A stretch of DNA of 64,000 bases from Siphonodentalium dalli (GCA_032622095.1 CP136063.1:9901814-9965813), one strand, 5' to 3'; shown: positions 11,960 through 22,545, counted from the first letter of the stretch. Program-made: numbers and translations. Notes: a model not told the origin generated them from the sequence alone.

Positions 11960-12064
11960 CCGCGTGTCCTGACAATCCATGTGACGGCGTGTCGAAGTAT
12001 CAGGGAGCGGATTGCCGCTGCTATTGTCGTGGTAACGGACAGGATATCATTCCATGCGCTCCAG
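11960..12064 (+). CDS. exon: Cys-rich linker after the astacin domain
   Basis: Exon between TTGTTTTAG and the donor CCAG|GTATGT, 105 nt, phase 1 in and phase 1 out, so it follows the astacin exon without a frame break. It encodes ACPDNPCDGV, then CRCYCRGNG, then IIPCAPG. Closely spaced cysteines (C..CP..PC and C.C.C) after an astacin domain resemble the EGF-like or toxin-like modules found there in other invertebrates, but I cannot assign it to a named family. The last 29 bases and the donor are the seed of the following 43-bp repeat, so any of five donors could in principle be used. Confidence 0.7.
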
Positions 12065-12250
12065 GTATGTTACCCATACGGACAGGATATCATTCCATGC
12101 GCTCCAGGTATGTTACCCATACGGACAGGATATAATTCCATGCGATACAGGTATGTTAACCATACGGACAGGATATAATTCCATGCGCTCCAAGTATGTT
12201 ACACATACGGACAGGATATCATTCCATGCGCTCCAGGTATGTTACCCATA
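12036..12250 (+). repeat. 43-bp tandem repeat spanning an exon end and its splice donor, 5 copies
   Basis: Each unit carries CGGACAGGATATCATTCCAT, GCGCTCCAG and then GTATGTTACCCATA. It thus duplicates the last part of the exon together with the intron start. One copy has CCAAGTATG in place of CCAGGTATG, which weakens that donor, and another has GATACAG for GCTCCAG. The region is 215 bp, exactly 5 x 43. Confidence 0.95.
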
Positions 12251-12316
12251 CATACTTCCCACATATTTGTAATCTTTCGTGACGAGAGCTTCCTGTTTTT
12301 TTTTGGCGAAAACCAT

Positions 12317-12790
12317 GTGCCAATGCATTATCTTATATATACGAGTCGACCATAGGTGGCCTCGCCAATATAAGAGAATGCATTGGCCTAACACATTTTA
12401 TATTAATTGTTAAAATGTAAGAAAAAAATCAAAAAAAAAATTGTTTACGAATGTAAGAAATAATGATAAACGGATACACAATTGTTAAAGAATGTAAAGA
12501 ATGTAAAACAAATGATAAAATATGATAAAAATCGTTAAATAATGTAAGAAAAAAAATACAAAATGGTAAAATATGTGAGAAAGTAAGATAAAATGATAAA
12601 AATTGTTATAGAATGTAAGAACAAATTATAAGAATGTAAGAAAACATGATAAACCAACTGATAAAAATTGTTAAAGAATGTAAGAACAGTTAATACAAAA
12701 TGATACAAACTTGTTAGAACAATGCATCTTGTTTATGCGAATATACCATAGGCTAAAATAATGCATTCTAACTGGGTTTTTAATGCTGCG
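12317..12790. mobile_element. hairpin MITE family 1 relative with an expanded internal repeat
   Basis: It begins with an imperfect palindrome (CCAATGCATTATCTTATATA ... TATAAGAGAATGCATTGG). An irregular repeat of GAATGTAAGAAAAAATGATAAA follows, then a second, decayed hairpin arm near 12722-12770. The same internal repeat is found in short form in other family copies. Boundaries are uncertain. Confidence 0.65.
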
Positions 12791-12868
12791 CCAGCGCAGG
12801 TCCCATCAATATGGTTGATTAATATCGCGAGAACTATAAAACTAACTCCTTTCGAAGCGTACTATCAA

Positions 12869-13379
12869 ACCCCTGGCCGAGTGGTCCTGCAAATGTCCAA
12901 TGATGCGGTTGGGTCCTGCTGAATTTCTATCATGCTGTTAGGACAAACTGATGCTGTTAAGAAAACGTACCGTTATTTTTTCTAAAGTGGTCATTTTTGT
13001 GGTTTTCGAATAATCTGAGCTTATCAAGGAAAAGCCATTATTTGTATCAAATATTCGAAAAACATTTATTTTTGCGAAATAGTTGTAATACTAATTGTAT
13101 TATTTGTTTAAAATCGACTCTAATCAATTTGGCTATTCGTGTTGTTTTACAAACACCAGCGCAGCCATTATTCAATTTTTCAAAAATATATATGTTCTTG
13201 AATGTTTCGTACATACGCTGGCTTTTTATCTAATGCCTCGGATTAGCCTAACACCACAACTTTAGAAAACATAACGGTAATTTGTGTTAACATCATCAGT
13301 TTGCCCTAACATCATCACAGCAATTCAGCTGTACCAACCAGCATCATATAACATTTGCAGGACCACTTGACCAGGGGTG
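12869..13379. mobile_element. foldback element, copy 1
   Basis: The ends are imperfect inverted repeats of roughly 120 bp. The left end starts ACCCCTGGCCGAGTGGTCCT; the right end, read in reverse, starts ACCCCTGGTCAAGTGGTCCT. Both continue through a CAAACTGATG(C/A)TGTTAA motif to an ACCGTTAT motif. No coding capacity is seen. A second copy follows at once. Confidence 0.75.
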
Positions 13380-13412
13380 TGTCATGCATAATCCCACCCC
13401 TGAATATAGTTA

Positions 13413-13908
13413 TCACCCCTGGACAAGTGGCCCTGCTATTGTGCTATGAAGCGGCTGGGTCCTGCTGAATTGCTATGATGATGTTATGGCAAACTGATGA
13501 TGTTAAAAACAAGTACCGTTATATGTTTTTAATTTATCTTTTTCGCGGTGTTCCGATAATCTGAACATAACAAGGAATAAACAGTATATATTGCAAAATA
13601 TTTTTAATACTGGTTATATTAGTTGTTGAAAATCGACTAAAATCAAGATGGTTATTCACGTCGTTTTAGAAACACCAGCGCAGGACCTATTATATATTTT
13701 TCAAAAATATGTATGTTCTTGAAAGTTTCATACCAAAACTGGTTTTGTTCTCAAATTGCTCAGATTAGCCAAGCACCGCGAAAATGACAACTTTAGAAAA
13801 AAATAACGGTACTTGTTCGTACGGCATAAACTGTACCTACCAGCATCATAGCAATTTAGCAGGACCACCAGCACCGTAGCATATTAGCTGGACCACCTGA
13901 ACAAGGTG
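13413..13908. mobile_element. foldback element, copy 2
   Basis: Same family as 12869-13379: CACCCCTGGACAAGTGG at the left, inverted at the right with more decay, and the same ACCGTTAT/ATAACGGTA arms inside. The two copies lie about 33 bp apart in the same orientation. Confidence 0.7.
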
Positions 13909-14370
13909 AATCCTAGATTATGGCGCACTATTTCAAACATCCAGATGCAGTGTAACGCTCCGATTTCATGTTATGAATACTGGCTGATTATCAGTACGCT
14001 GAAGTTGATAGTAGGCATTGAGGACCATACAATACGATACTTACACATTTACATCCATAATAGCCACGCAGTCAAAACAGCAATGCGATTAGTCTTCTAG
14101 ATAATTAACCATGTTTATGGTTGCCTTGGTAATGTTCAACTCCAACAAATTGCAATGGTTCAGGGTTCCTTTTGGCTTACTGTGAATGGCTTTTGATTTG
14201 TTGGTATAAATTTTAGTGGTTCAGCAATTTCTTAATTGTTCGTGGGTTTCGTAAATTCGTGTGTCCGCCGTTACTAACTGTCACATCCCAATCGCTAATG
14301 ACAACACTCAAGTGCAACTACTAAAAGTGCAGCCACCTGGGCGATCCGTTAGAAATTGCGCATCTGCACT
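13909..14370. other. no gene recognised
   Basis: Short stretch between two mobile elements with no coding signal. Confidence 0.4.
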
Positions 14371-14746
14371 CCCTTTACCCAACAGAAGGGCCCTGTGCCA
14401 ATGCATTCTCTTATATATGCGAGTCGACCATAGGTCGCCTCGCATATATAAGAGAATGCATTGGCTTAACACATTAAAAATTATAAAATTGTTAAAGAAT
14501 GTAAGAAAAAATGGTAAAAAGTGTTAAAAAAGGATTTTTTTTAGGCCAATGTATTCTCTTATATATGCGAGGCGACCCATGGTCGACTCGCATATATAAG
14601 AGAATGCATTGGCACAGGGCATAACTGTAACTATCACAATGTGCTCAATGAGCCGGTTCCAATGATACCCATATTTCCGTGGTTTTATTGAGACAGACCG
14701 AAGATAATTTAGGCTGTTAGGGCGTTTCTGGGCGTTCTGTTGGGTA
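14371..14746 (+). mobile_element. hairpin MITE family 1 copy
   Basis: Starts CCCTTTACCCAACAGAAGGG and ends with GGCGTTCTGTTGGGTA. Two near-perfect palindromes of about 66 bp (CCAATGCATTCTCTTATATA ... its reverse complement, around a GTCGAC/AGGTCG centre) are separated by a short A/T-rich spacer. The terminal TTAA motifs are not preserved here. Confidence 0.8.
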
Positions 14747-15476
14747 CATGCGCAATGAGATGGGGGTAATGGCAAATTAACAGTAAGGTATGCCGTGGTG
14801 GTTGGGTGGACCGAAGGGCAAACAACGTGTTTTGTACAACGTCATGCAAATGTTTTACTAAAGACCCGGTGTGCCTTTATTTGACATTTGTAACAGTTTA
14901 AAACATATTATACAAATTAATAACAGCAAAACACCATAGTTATGTTACTGGGACCGCATATGGGCCTTAGTGGAGATGATATTAAGCTATGACATGTTGC
15001 ATATGGGATGGTGGCTGATGGTGGGGTGAACAAATTCCTTCCCGATACCCTTCGGAAATTATGAAATGGTGTTACAGATGATCAGCAATTTATAAAACAT
15101 TTCTTTCAATTAAAACAGCTTCTGAAACAGGATAAACTGTTATTTGAACTAAATGAGATCATTTCCAATCATATGAGTGATATCAGTAGAGTTTTATGCA
15201 GTGTTAGACCAAATTTAGTGAAATTTGGAGGGGTGGGTGTCGAAAAATTGAGAGTAAAATATTATTTTGAATGTAATTATATTGGGTTAAAATAGTTACA
15301 TTCTCAAAATGGCGACCACGCGATAATTTCGAAGATAACATTTTTTCGTAGGGGATTTAATTTCGTGGTTATCAACAACCACGGACACTACGACAATTGG
15401 AACATCACGAATACATGTACTTTTACAGTATCAGTATCATAATATGGTTATACAGATATTCAGCGCATATTTGCAG
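14747..15476. other. intron sequence, nothing recognised
   Basis: No exon or repeat family was identified; the stretch lies upstream of the CBM14 exon. Confidence 0.4.
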
Positions 15477-15662
15477 GTTGTATCATCGATTGTACTGGCG
15501 TTGCTGACGGACACTACCAGGACTGCTCTACATGTGAGAAGTTTGTCCAATGTAGTCATGGTTACACGTACAACATGTGGTGTGCCTGGGGTTTGGAAGG
15601 TCATCGTCTTCATTGGGACGATACGCTAAAGACGTGCGACCATTCGTCGACAACATGTCCAT
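15477..15662 (+). CDS. exon: chitin-binding type-2 (CBM14, peritrophin-A) domain
   Basis: Exon between ATTTGCAG and CAT|GTGAGT, 186 nt, phase 1 in and out, continuing the frame of the Cys-rich exon. The translation contains VADGHYQDC, then CEKFVQCSHGYTY, then WDDTLKTCD and a closing C. This is the six-cysteine CBM14 pattern (DG.Y, C..F..C..G, WD....CD, C). Such domains bind chitin in extracellular matrices, egg coats or shells, so the encoded protease may act on or be tethered to chitinous material (inference). The aromatic-rich WCAWGLEG segment before WDD is typical of the family. Confidence 0.85.
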
Positions 15663-15688
15663 GTGAGTTAATAATAGAGTGGTTTGTA

Positions 15689-16218
15689 TTAAAGGTGGAT
15701 TATCTCTTTGTAAACATGTATTATATAATTACCGGGGTTTGCATATTATAAATGAATCGAAGACTCCTGTTCGGAAATGCTTCTATTGATTAATATTGAT
15801 TGTAATTCTAATATTTTCTGGTCGAAAAAGGTAAGTAACGAACACTAGTGGTTACTGTTAATAGAGACCAGAAATTATATTGTGTAATTTTGTCACAAAT
15901 AACTGTTAATTAGTTTCATTATCGCTTATAGATATGGAATAAAACAACACAATCATCAATCTGGGACATTTGACTTTTGGTAAGGAGCTGTAGGAACATC
16001 ATACTGTGCTCTATCGCTATTCGGTATCGACCGAATGGTCCGTTCTAAACATAGATCAATAAAGCGTCCAAATAAATTAAAAAAATATATATTTAGAAAT
16101 AAAATCAATATTAATAGATAGAAGCCTTTCCGCATTTGGAGTCTTCAATTCATATTTATTATTTTATACCCACGCAACTATTTCAAATTTGTTATTTAAA
16201 GAGATAATCCATCTTTAA
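15689..16218 (+). mobile_element. TTAA-flanked MITE family 2, complete copy
   Basis: Terminal inverted repeats AGGTGGATTATCTCTTT and AAAGAGATAATCCATCT sit between TTAA motifs at 15689 and 16215. The interior is non-coding and AT-rich, with phrases shared with four other copies in the window. TTAA target duplication is the hallmark of piggyBac-type transposition; the autonomous partner is not seen here. Confidence 0.85.
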
Positions 16219-16694
16219 TATGAACGTGATAGATGTGGCGGATTTCGTGCACATTGAATTAAATTGAACTGTTATAATATGATAAACTTGCCGCTCTGCC
16301 ATAGTATTCCCTCTGCCGACGAAAAACAAATATGTATTTATAAAGCCATCATACTTCAGCCAAACTCTGCACCTATGATGCATTAATATTAAACCCATTG
16401 CATGGTAAAGCCATTACATATATCATAAATGCACAACATGTAATTAGTTTGTATACACCATTCCGTTATTTTTCGTATTATTTTCATGCACCAACGTAAC
16501 ATGAATCATACGTGACACGTGGTGGATCAAACGCTGTGCCCTGTATTCGTCGGCGACATAACACTAAGAATACAATATGTAACAGAATGTAGTGGCCTCG
16601 GTGGAGACGACGTGACATTATTCATGATTATTGCCACCTTTGTATAATTGTATGGATTCTGGCCCACACAGCTAACGTGACGTAAATGACATAG
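16219..16694. other. intron sequence, nothing recognised
   Basis: No coding signal or repeat family identified. Confidence 0.4.
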
Positions 16695-17399
16695 ACTTGA
16701 CTTGAAACGTATTTTATTTGCATATAATACAAAAGGGATCGGGGCACAAGTTTTTTCAACTTATGAAGCCCCTCTCCCAATACAATCGATTTAGATACAA
16801 AATGTTTACAAGATGACAGCTGAACATATTTACATGCAAGATTTTGTGATTTTATGGTGATTGGTGTAGTGCCTTCCAGAGCATATTGCTATATATGGGT
16901 TATGGATGATTTGATAGCTATAACATTTGGTGGGGTTTATGTGATTTTTGGTTCGTCTTAACTGATGTTGGAGCAGGGTTTTGTCAAAGGGGTATTTTCT
17001 TCAGATATAAATAAATACATATATACATATACATACACACATACATATACACATACATATATATATATACATATATACATATATATATACATATATATAT
17101 ACATACATACACATACACACATATACATACATACACATATATAGATATACACACACATACACACCCTCATACATATACATATACACATATATATACATAT
17201 GTTAATCAAGTGTTGGTCAGCTACTCTGGAAGACAGTACATACGGTAGATCAAAATTACAGAGAACTGGTGATTGAGTGGGGGAGTAGGTCCATAAGTGG
17301 GAAGCCAGTAGATTACTAAACTGCGTAGTTCATATATTTACCGGTGTATATACTAAGGCAATTTGAAGTCCTTCCTTGAGGATATATTTTGTTTTAAAT
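16695..17399 (-). mobile_element. LINE 3' untranslated tail
   Basis: Downstream of the LINE stop codon (17400-17402), minus-strand order: a short spacer, the microsatellite at 17006-17204, then GGGGCTTCATAAGTTG, CCCCGATCCCTTTTG and a terminal AATAAA. A G/C-rich stem followed by AATAAA is what non-LTR elements of this kind show at the 3' end. The right limit at about 16695 is an estimate. Confidence 0.6.
17006..17204. repeat. TA/CA-rich microsatellite
   Basis: Irregular ATACAT/ATATAC/ACACAT repeats. The open frames on its minus strand are low-complexity artefacts. Confidence 0.9.
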
Positions 17400-17972
17400 T
17401 CAGTTATCGAAACGCTTTGTTACTACAATATATTGCTGAATTATATCGAACAGTTTCATATTACTTTGGGACGAGATATATGGTATTCCGAACAGAACTT
17501 CGTTAATGTCGAGAATTTGAAGGCTCTCGCGAGTCAATTTATCAGCGAGGACGGCTCGCTCAGACTGATACAAGGGGCAACTAAAGAAATAATGAAAGGC
17601 GTCTTCGGATGGATTTCCACAGAATCACACAGGGCTATCGGAGATATAATTATTAAACATATCAGAGCGGAGTTCACTACATCTATTTCGGATGCGACAG
17701 TGTAGGATACTGTTTTTTCGTTGTCCTGTGTAGAAGTACAAAGGAGGGGCAGGTGAGGGGTCCAATAGTTGCAAATTAGTTTTAAATATAGAGAATTGGC
17801 CAACGTCAGTGATTATTTTGGGAAGCTTATTCCACTCAGTGGTTGCCGACGGGAAAAAAGACTTTTTGTAATGTTCTGTATTACAGAAATGTGAATAAAA
17901 TTTGCCGGGTCGCCTCAAGTTGTAACCCGACACCTCGTTTGCTCTAGGGGGAAGTGTAGATGCTAGATATGA
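17400..17972 (-). pseudogene. LINE ORF2 C-terminal part (left of the LTR element)
   Basis: On the minus strand the frame reads YNLRRPGKFY, then YKKSFFPSATTEWNKLP, which is the usual C-terminal region of CR1/Jockey-type reverse transcriptase proteins. Past 17625 an in-frame TGA replaces the Cys codon expected at the start of a C-terminal zinc-finger-like motif (FCGNPSEDAFHYFFSCPLY follows). The frame then runs on to a TGA at 17402-17400. This is the 3' half of the LINE whose 5' half lies at 31980-32815; the LTR element splits it. Confidence 0.8.
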
Positions 17973-18416
17973 TGTAAGCTAACGAACACATAGTATAGTA
18001 GGTACAGTCTTTATTACGTAGTGAACAATATATATGTGTGTACAAACAGAATGGTCGCCGTGAAATGATGTCCCCGAATGGGTGATGCCTGGTGTGCGTG
18101 ATGCCTGGATAACCTCTAGATGAGATGAGTCTAGTGAAAGCATGATGTGATGGGATGTGGTTGTTTCTTATATACTATTTGGGATGCATATTAGATGAGG
18201 TGTTTGGCAATACACATCGGGATTGGTTCTTCCGTTATGGTCATCTCTCCTGACCATATTTGGGAGCCATCTTCATTGTGTTTATATCTTCGCTGATGAT
18301 AAGACGTGTGAGGTTTCGAGAACCGAACACGAATATCTGAGTTTGGGGTTTTATATATTGGGACATTCGTATAGTTTAAATCAAGTTGTGAGATTATAAT
18401 GGGTAGTTATCTCACA
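17973..18416 (-). repeat. 3' LTR, 444 bp
   Basis: Begins TGTGAGATAACTACCC and ends GTTAGCTTACA in element sense, so it has TG...CA ends. A TATATAAAA box lies at about 18359-18351, 58 nt into the LTR. An AATAAA polyadenylation signal lies at 18015-18010, about 38 nt from the outer end. The first 30 nt form an 8-bp inverted repeat (TGTGAGAT...ATCTCACA). Identical by eye to the 5' LTR. Confidence 0.95.
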
Positions 18417-18431
18417 TATGTCCCCCACCCG
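18417..18431 (-). promoter_or_regulatory. polypurine tract
   Basis: Read on the minus strand: CGGGTGGGGGACATA immediately before the 3' LTR. This is the purine-rich primer site for plus-strand DNA synthesis, expected at exactly this place. Confidence 0.75.
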
Positions 18432-19511
18432 TGTAAGATTTTTAGCGCAGCGGAAAATCTTATGTAACATCAAAATTATGGACCTAACTGGGGTAATTGT
18501 GATCATGTGATGTGGGTGAGGCTGAATGACGTATAATAACGTTGATTGTGGTGAAGTTATGATGAATACATGTGGAACAAAGTTATCTTAAAGTGATGAT
18601 GTGTCATGTTAAGTTGTCTTAAAATGATGATACGCAATATTATGAGATTATGAAATAAATGGTGGGAAAAGCTTATATGGGTTGGTATATAAAATGATCG
18701 GGCATGCAGTCATAATGCGTGCTATATTGATATGTAGCATAAGGTACGATAATAGAATATAGAGTATGATAAGTAATGAATAGAACAATACGGTAATAGT
18801 GCATGGTATGTTTTGTAAATGATGAACATTGGTGATGTATCATATAAATGCATGTTGTATTGTTAATAAAATCATGACGATATGTATACATTCGGTATTG
18901 GGGTAATGAGAGACCAAATGTTTCTCATCTGCCGTCAATTGCACAGGGAATTGTTGAGAGCATGTGTCAGAGGTGAAATATTGTTTGGAGTGTGGTATAT
19001 GAGTCATTAATTAATACATTTGTTGATAGGTGGGGAGATCCGTGACCAATGTTATTGAAGATAATCGGCGGTCAGTTGTCTAACTCTTGGGGTTGGCACG
19101 TGTCATATCTGCCGTTAATTGCACAGGGAATTGTTGAGAGCATGGGTCAGAGGTGAAATATTGTTTGGAGTGTGGTATATGAGGCTTTGATTAATGCGTT
19201 TGTTGATAGTTGGCGAGATCCATGACCAATGTTATTGAAGATAATCGGCGGTCAGTTGTCTAACTCTTGGGATTGGCACGTGTCATAATGGCGTTAGCAT
19301 ACACAGCCGTCGGGGTATGCATGCAGTAACGATATTAGAGTTAGTCTGTGGGTTTGTGCCCCTTATAGGAAAAAAAAATGGTATTATTGGGAAAATGATC
19401 AATATAGATTAAGTGGTGGGTTATGGATGGACGCGTGAGTTTTTATTATTTTCATAGGTCGTAATGTGGATGATTCATCATCAACATCTCGCAGGTGTTT
19501 TTTGGGAAATG
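18432..19511 (-). other. 3' non-coding region between env and 3' LTR
   Basis: About 1.1 kb without a credible ORF. It contains a two-copy direct repeat (18927-19286). Confidence 0.6.
18927..19286. repeat. 180-bp direct repeat, 2 copies
   Basis: Copies start ATCTGCCGTCAATTGCACAG (18927) and ATCTGCCGTTAATTGCACAG (19107) and end GGCACGTGTCAT. Differences are scattered, so the duplication is older than the insertion. Confidence 0.9.
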
Positions 19512-21674
19512 TCAAATCTTCTTGTGTGGTTTGTATTTGAGGTTGCTTAGCTGGAGACAAATGAATATCTTTCGTAGCTTCATTGGTATTGGTGGGGTTA
19601 GTCTGTGACGAAGTTGCATATCAGTTCCCTTTATCATTTGGTTAAGTTTATTTCGTCGCTTTGCGATTTTAATTCGTCGCGTGTTGTGATTGCGTTGAGT
19701 CTGGTATTGGGAAATTTTCGTGATACACTGAATAATGTATTTGCGACTTGAGATGGCAATCAGTAAAATTAATATGAACGTAATGACCGCGGGAATGATG
19801 ATTTGGTAATAATCTTGTTTTTGCTTTTGTTTGATGGGTTGCAGGGAAGTGACTGTTTGCAGAAAATCATATAAGGAAAGTTGCTTTATGGGGGGTAACT
19901 TGTTTGGAATAGATACTTGAGGGGGCAAGTTATGAATTTGGGAAAATAATAGCTTCCATTGTGGCAATTTATGTAATTCAATAGTTGATTGTAATTGGGT
20001 TATTTGTGTCTTGATGGTGATGTTTGATGAGTTCAAAGTTGTGAATGCAATTAGTTTGATACTGGCTGATGTAGCTATGCACCTTGGTGGTAAAGTTATC
20101 GTTGCGATGGGGGGTAAAATTGTGATTCTATACGGTCGTTTTCTTAAGAGATTGTGATGACAGTTTACTGTAAATGTATGAGCTTTCGTGGTTGTTATAA
20201 GCCATGTACATGCCGCCAGCTTAATAGCGGACGGTAAATTATACTGAGGGTAGATGGCTATAGGGCAATTTGTGGCGGTATTTTTTGTATCATTGGTGAA
20301 TATGTTGAATAGGCAGTTGTGATTATGCAATGCTGCTATTGAAATTTGTTGAATTTTACAATATGGTAATTTGTTTAAAATACACGGGTGATTGGCACCA
20401 ATAGTGGTATATTTGGATCGGTCGGGAGATAATAGCAGATAATTATGAGTAATATCGATTCGGGCAACTGTATATTTGTTGTTGTGTCGGAGTTTTGGGT
20501 CTCGGGGGTCTAATGGATAAAAAAATGGTATAGCGCGGAATATGTCAAACTGCATTCTGATATCGCGTAAATAAATTGTTATGGTAATGATTAGCTTCCT
20601 GTCGGTGAGTATGGTTTGTGTGTTCGAATGTTGGTAATATTTTGCAATCCCCGATTCTATGGGGAATGGTAATTTCAAATGGGCTGGAAGTAATTTCGTT
20701 ATGCCGTCAAGTGCGTTTTTTAAATGTATTGGGCTTATGATCTCCGGTGTTAATCGGTGGTTAATTAGAGAGGCAATTTGAACTTTAAGATGTCGCAAAT
20801 ATAATTTTGCTTGGATAACATCTTGTTGTATTTCATGTAATATTACTAGAAACTTGGCGTTGATGATTGTGAATATTTCCATTGTATGTACGTGTTTTTG
20901 AGTTCGATGTGTTTCTTTTCGAAGTGTGGCTTGAATATTGGATATTGTTGTTGATAATGTGTTGACTCGTTGGCGATTTTCGTTTGAAATGACGCGTGTG
21001 ATATTCATGATAGAATAAGCGGTTTGAGTATCGTGTTGGATTTTTTTTTGGTTTTGGTAGAGGGTTCGTATGTTATCTTCTACATGTGTAATATCTGACA
21101 TTGAAGGTGTGCCAAATAAAAATTTGGCGATATCGCTGATTATTGGTAATACTGCTTTTTTAAGTCTTTTGGTACTATGGAGTTGATAATAATTATGATA
21201 TTCATATTGGATTTGTTTTGTTTCTGTGAGAGCCGCTGCTAATTCAGTTTGTAAATCTGTCAAAATGTTGATGAGATTAAAGTTAATGTTATTTGTCTCG
21301 TTCCTGAATGGAGGTTTGTTATGGTGATATGTGCTTTGATGAAACGTGGCACAAATGCTATTGAGTTTGTTTTGGGCCATCCTTATGTCGGTAGCGAGTC
21401 TTGCTATGTAGGTATAATATGGTGTGAGTTCGATGAGAAAACTGAGATCCCAATTTTCATTTGAGACAGCAATTTGCCGGTGATGCAAAAATAACATGTT
21501 CTGTCGAGTTAACATAGCGTCACTAGTTTGAAAGCCGATGATAAGTATGAAGAGGGTCGCTTTAACGAAGTTTTCTTTAGGCTTCATATCGCTTGCACCC
21601 CTATAAGTAAAAATATAGGTGTGTATTAGCGGGTTAGCCGGTATCTGATTATAAAGATAGATTCGCGTGGGCAT
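19512..21674 (-). CDS. env: env-like fusion glycoprotein (baculovirus-F / errantivirus type)
   Basis: ORF of 720 codons. M30 (ATG at 21587) fits better than M1: it begins a signal-peptide-like stretch (KATLFILIIGF, about 37-47) and lies 13 nt after a splice-acceptor-like TTTTTACTTATAG. A basic KRLKK at 169-173 resembles a furin-type processing site. It is followed by an apolar segment with IAKFLFGT (182-189), matching the fusion-peptide region of baculovirus F and gypsy-type Env proteins. Heptad-like helical sequence follows (about 190-310). Several cysteines lie at 431-532, N-glycosylation motifs occur (e.g. NIT, NSS), and one membrane span lies at about 625-642 with a basic cytoplasmic tail of about 75 residues. 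The usual role is membrane fusion at entry. No break is seen. Whether it still mediates fusion is unknown. Confidence 0.85.
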   Translation of the reverse strand: MPTRIYLYNQIPANPLIHTYIFTYRGASDMKPKENFVKATLFILIIGFQTSDAMLTRQNMLFLHHRQIAVSNENWDLSFLIELTPYYTYIARLATDIRMAQNKLNSICATFHQSTYHHNKPPFRNETNNINFNLINILTDLQTELAAALTETKQIQYEYHNYYQLHSTKRLKKAVLPIISDIAKFLFGTPSMSDITHVEDNIRTLYQNQKKIQHDTQTAYSIMNITRVISNENRQRVNTLSTTISNIQATLRKETHRTQKHVHTMEIFTIINAKFLVILHEIQQDVIQAKLYLRHLKVQIASLINHRLTPEIISPIHLKNALDGITKLLPAHLKLPFPIESGIAKYYQHSNTQTILTDRKLIITITIYLRDIRMQFDIFRAIPFFYPLDPRDPKLRHNNKYTVARIDITHNYLLLSPDRSKYTTIGANHPCILNKLPYCKIQQISIAALHNHNCLFNIFTNDTKNTATNCPIAIYPQYNLPSAIKLAACTWLITTTKAHTFTVNCHHNLLRKRPYRITILPPIATITLPPRCIATSASIKLIAFTTLNSSNITIKTQITQLQSTIELHKLPQWKLLFSQIHNLPPQVSIPNKLPPIKQLSLYDFLQTVTSLQPIKQKQKQDYYQIIIPAVITFILILLIAISSRKYIIQCITKISQYQTQRNHNTRRIKIAKRRNKLNQMIKGTDMQLRHRLTPPIPMKLRKIFICLQLSNLKYKPHKKI
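21601..21618 (-). promoter_or_regulatory. candidate 3' splice site for env mRNA
   Basis: Minus strand reads CTATATTTTTACTTATAG, a T-rich tract ending in AG at 21602-21601, with the second env ATG 13 nt further on. Env of this element class is normally made from a spliced mRNA. The site is inferred from pattern and position only. Confidence 0.5.
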
Positions 21675-22242
21675 GGCTTATATGGGTTAACTGTTTGATT
21701 AATCAATGAGATTTGTTTCGGCCGTGTAAGTTTACTGTTTACTGTGTATCTGGGTACCCCCAGAAATCGACGAAAAATGACGTCACGCGATGCCAGTGTG
21801 GATAACAATTAGCAGCGCTGCGTGTGTTAGGTAATTAGTGGTATGGCCGTATACAAGCGTTTGTATGATGGCTGTTTGTGCCTATATAATTTAACGTGGG
21901 CTACATCGTGCTAATGAAGATTGGTATCATTGAAAACATCACATGGACATCTGAATGTGAATGACGAGTAGTATTGCTGTATTATTTAAAAAATGTATGT
22001 GTCATATGGTGTAGGTACACCAACAGTCATGTCAATATGGATATCAAAAGGCATATGAATAAATGCGTATTGTGTACTGGTATATATAGGTTCTTATTGC
22101 TATATTTGACATGATTATTGGCGGAAATATTTGTTGATTGTATAGTATTAGGGGAGTGCAATTGACGCATGTAATAGTAGTTCTATGTATATTGTAATGA
22201 TAATATTTGATCGCGCATTGTCACGCGGCTCTGGTTATATTG

Positions 22243-22545
22243 GCGGTTGTGGGGGGGTATGTATACAATATCGTCGTGTTGGGAGATATATTGTGATTTT
22301 CACATACATGTTATTGAGGCTCATTTTAGCTCTGCACATGTATATGTGATTTAGGGTAATGTGGGCAGTTGGGGGGGGGTGGTACATATACGATATGGTC
22401 GTGTTGGGAGATATATTGTGATTTTCACATATATGTTATTGAGGCTCATTTTAGCTCTGCACATGTATATGTGATTTAGGGTATTGTGGGCAGTTGGGGG
22501 GGTGGTACGTATGCGATATGGTCATGTTGGGAGATATATTGTGAT
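22243..22545. repeat. about 124-bp tandem repeat, 2.5 copies
   Basis: Copies start with GTTGGGGGGG-type runs near 22246, 22369 and 22493 and share GTGTTGGGAGATATATTGTG and GAGGCTCATTTTAGCTCTGC. Confidence 0.9.

Noticed and set aside
16958-17209. Cys/Tyr/Met-rich ORFs
   Set aside because: Translation of a TA/CA microsatellite.
17376-17705. 109-codon plus-strand ORF
   Set aside because: Antisense shadow of the LINE C-terminal region.
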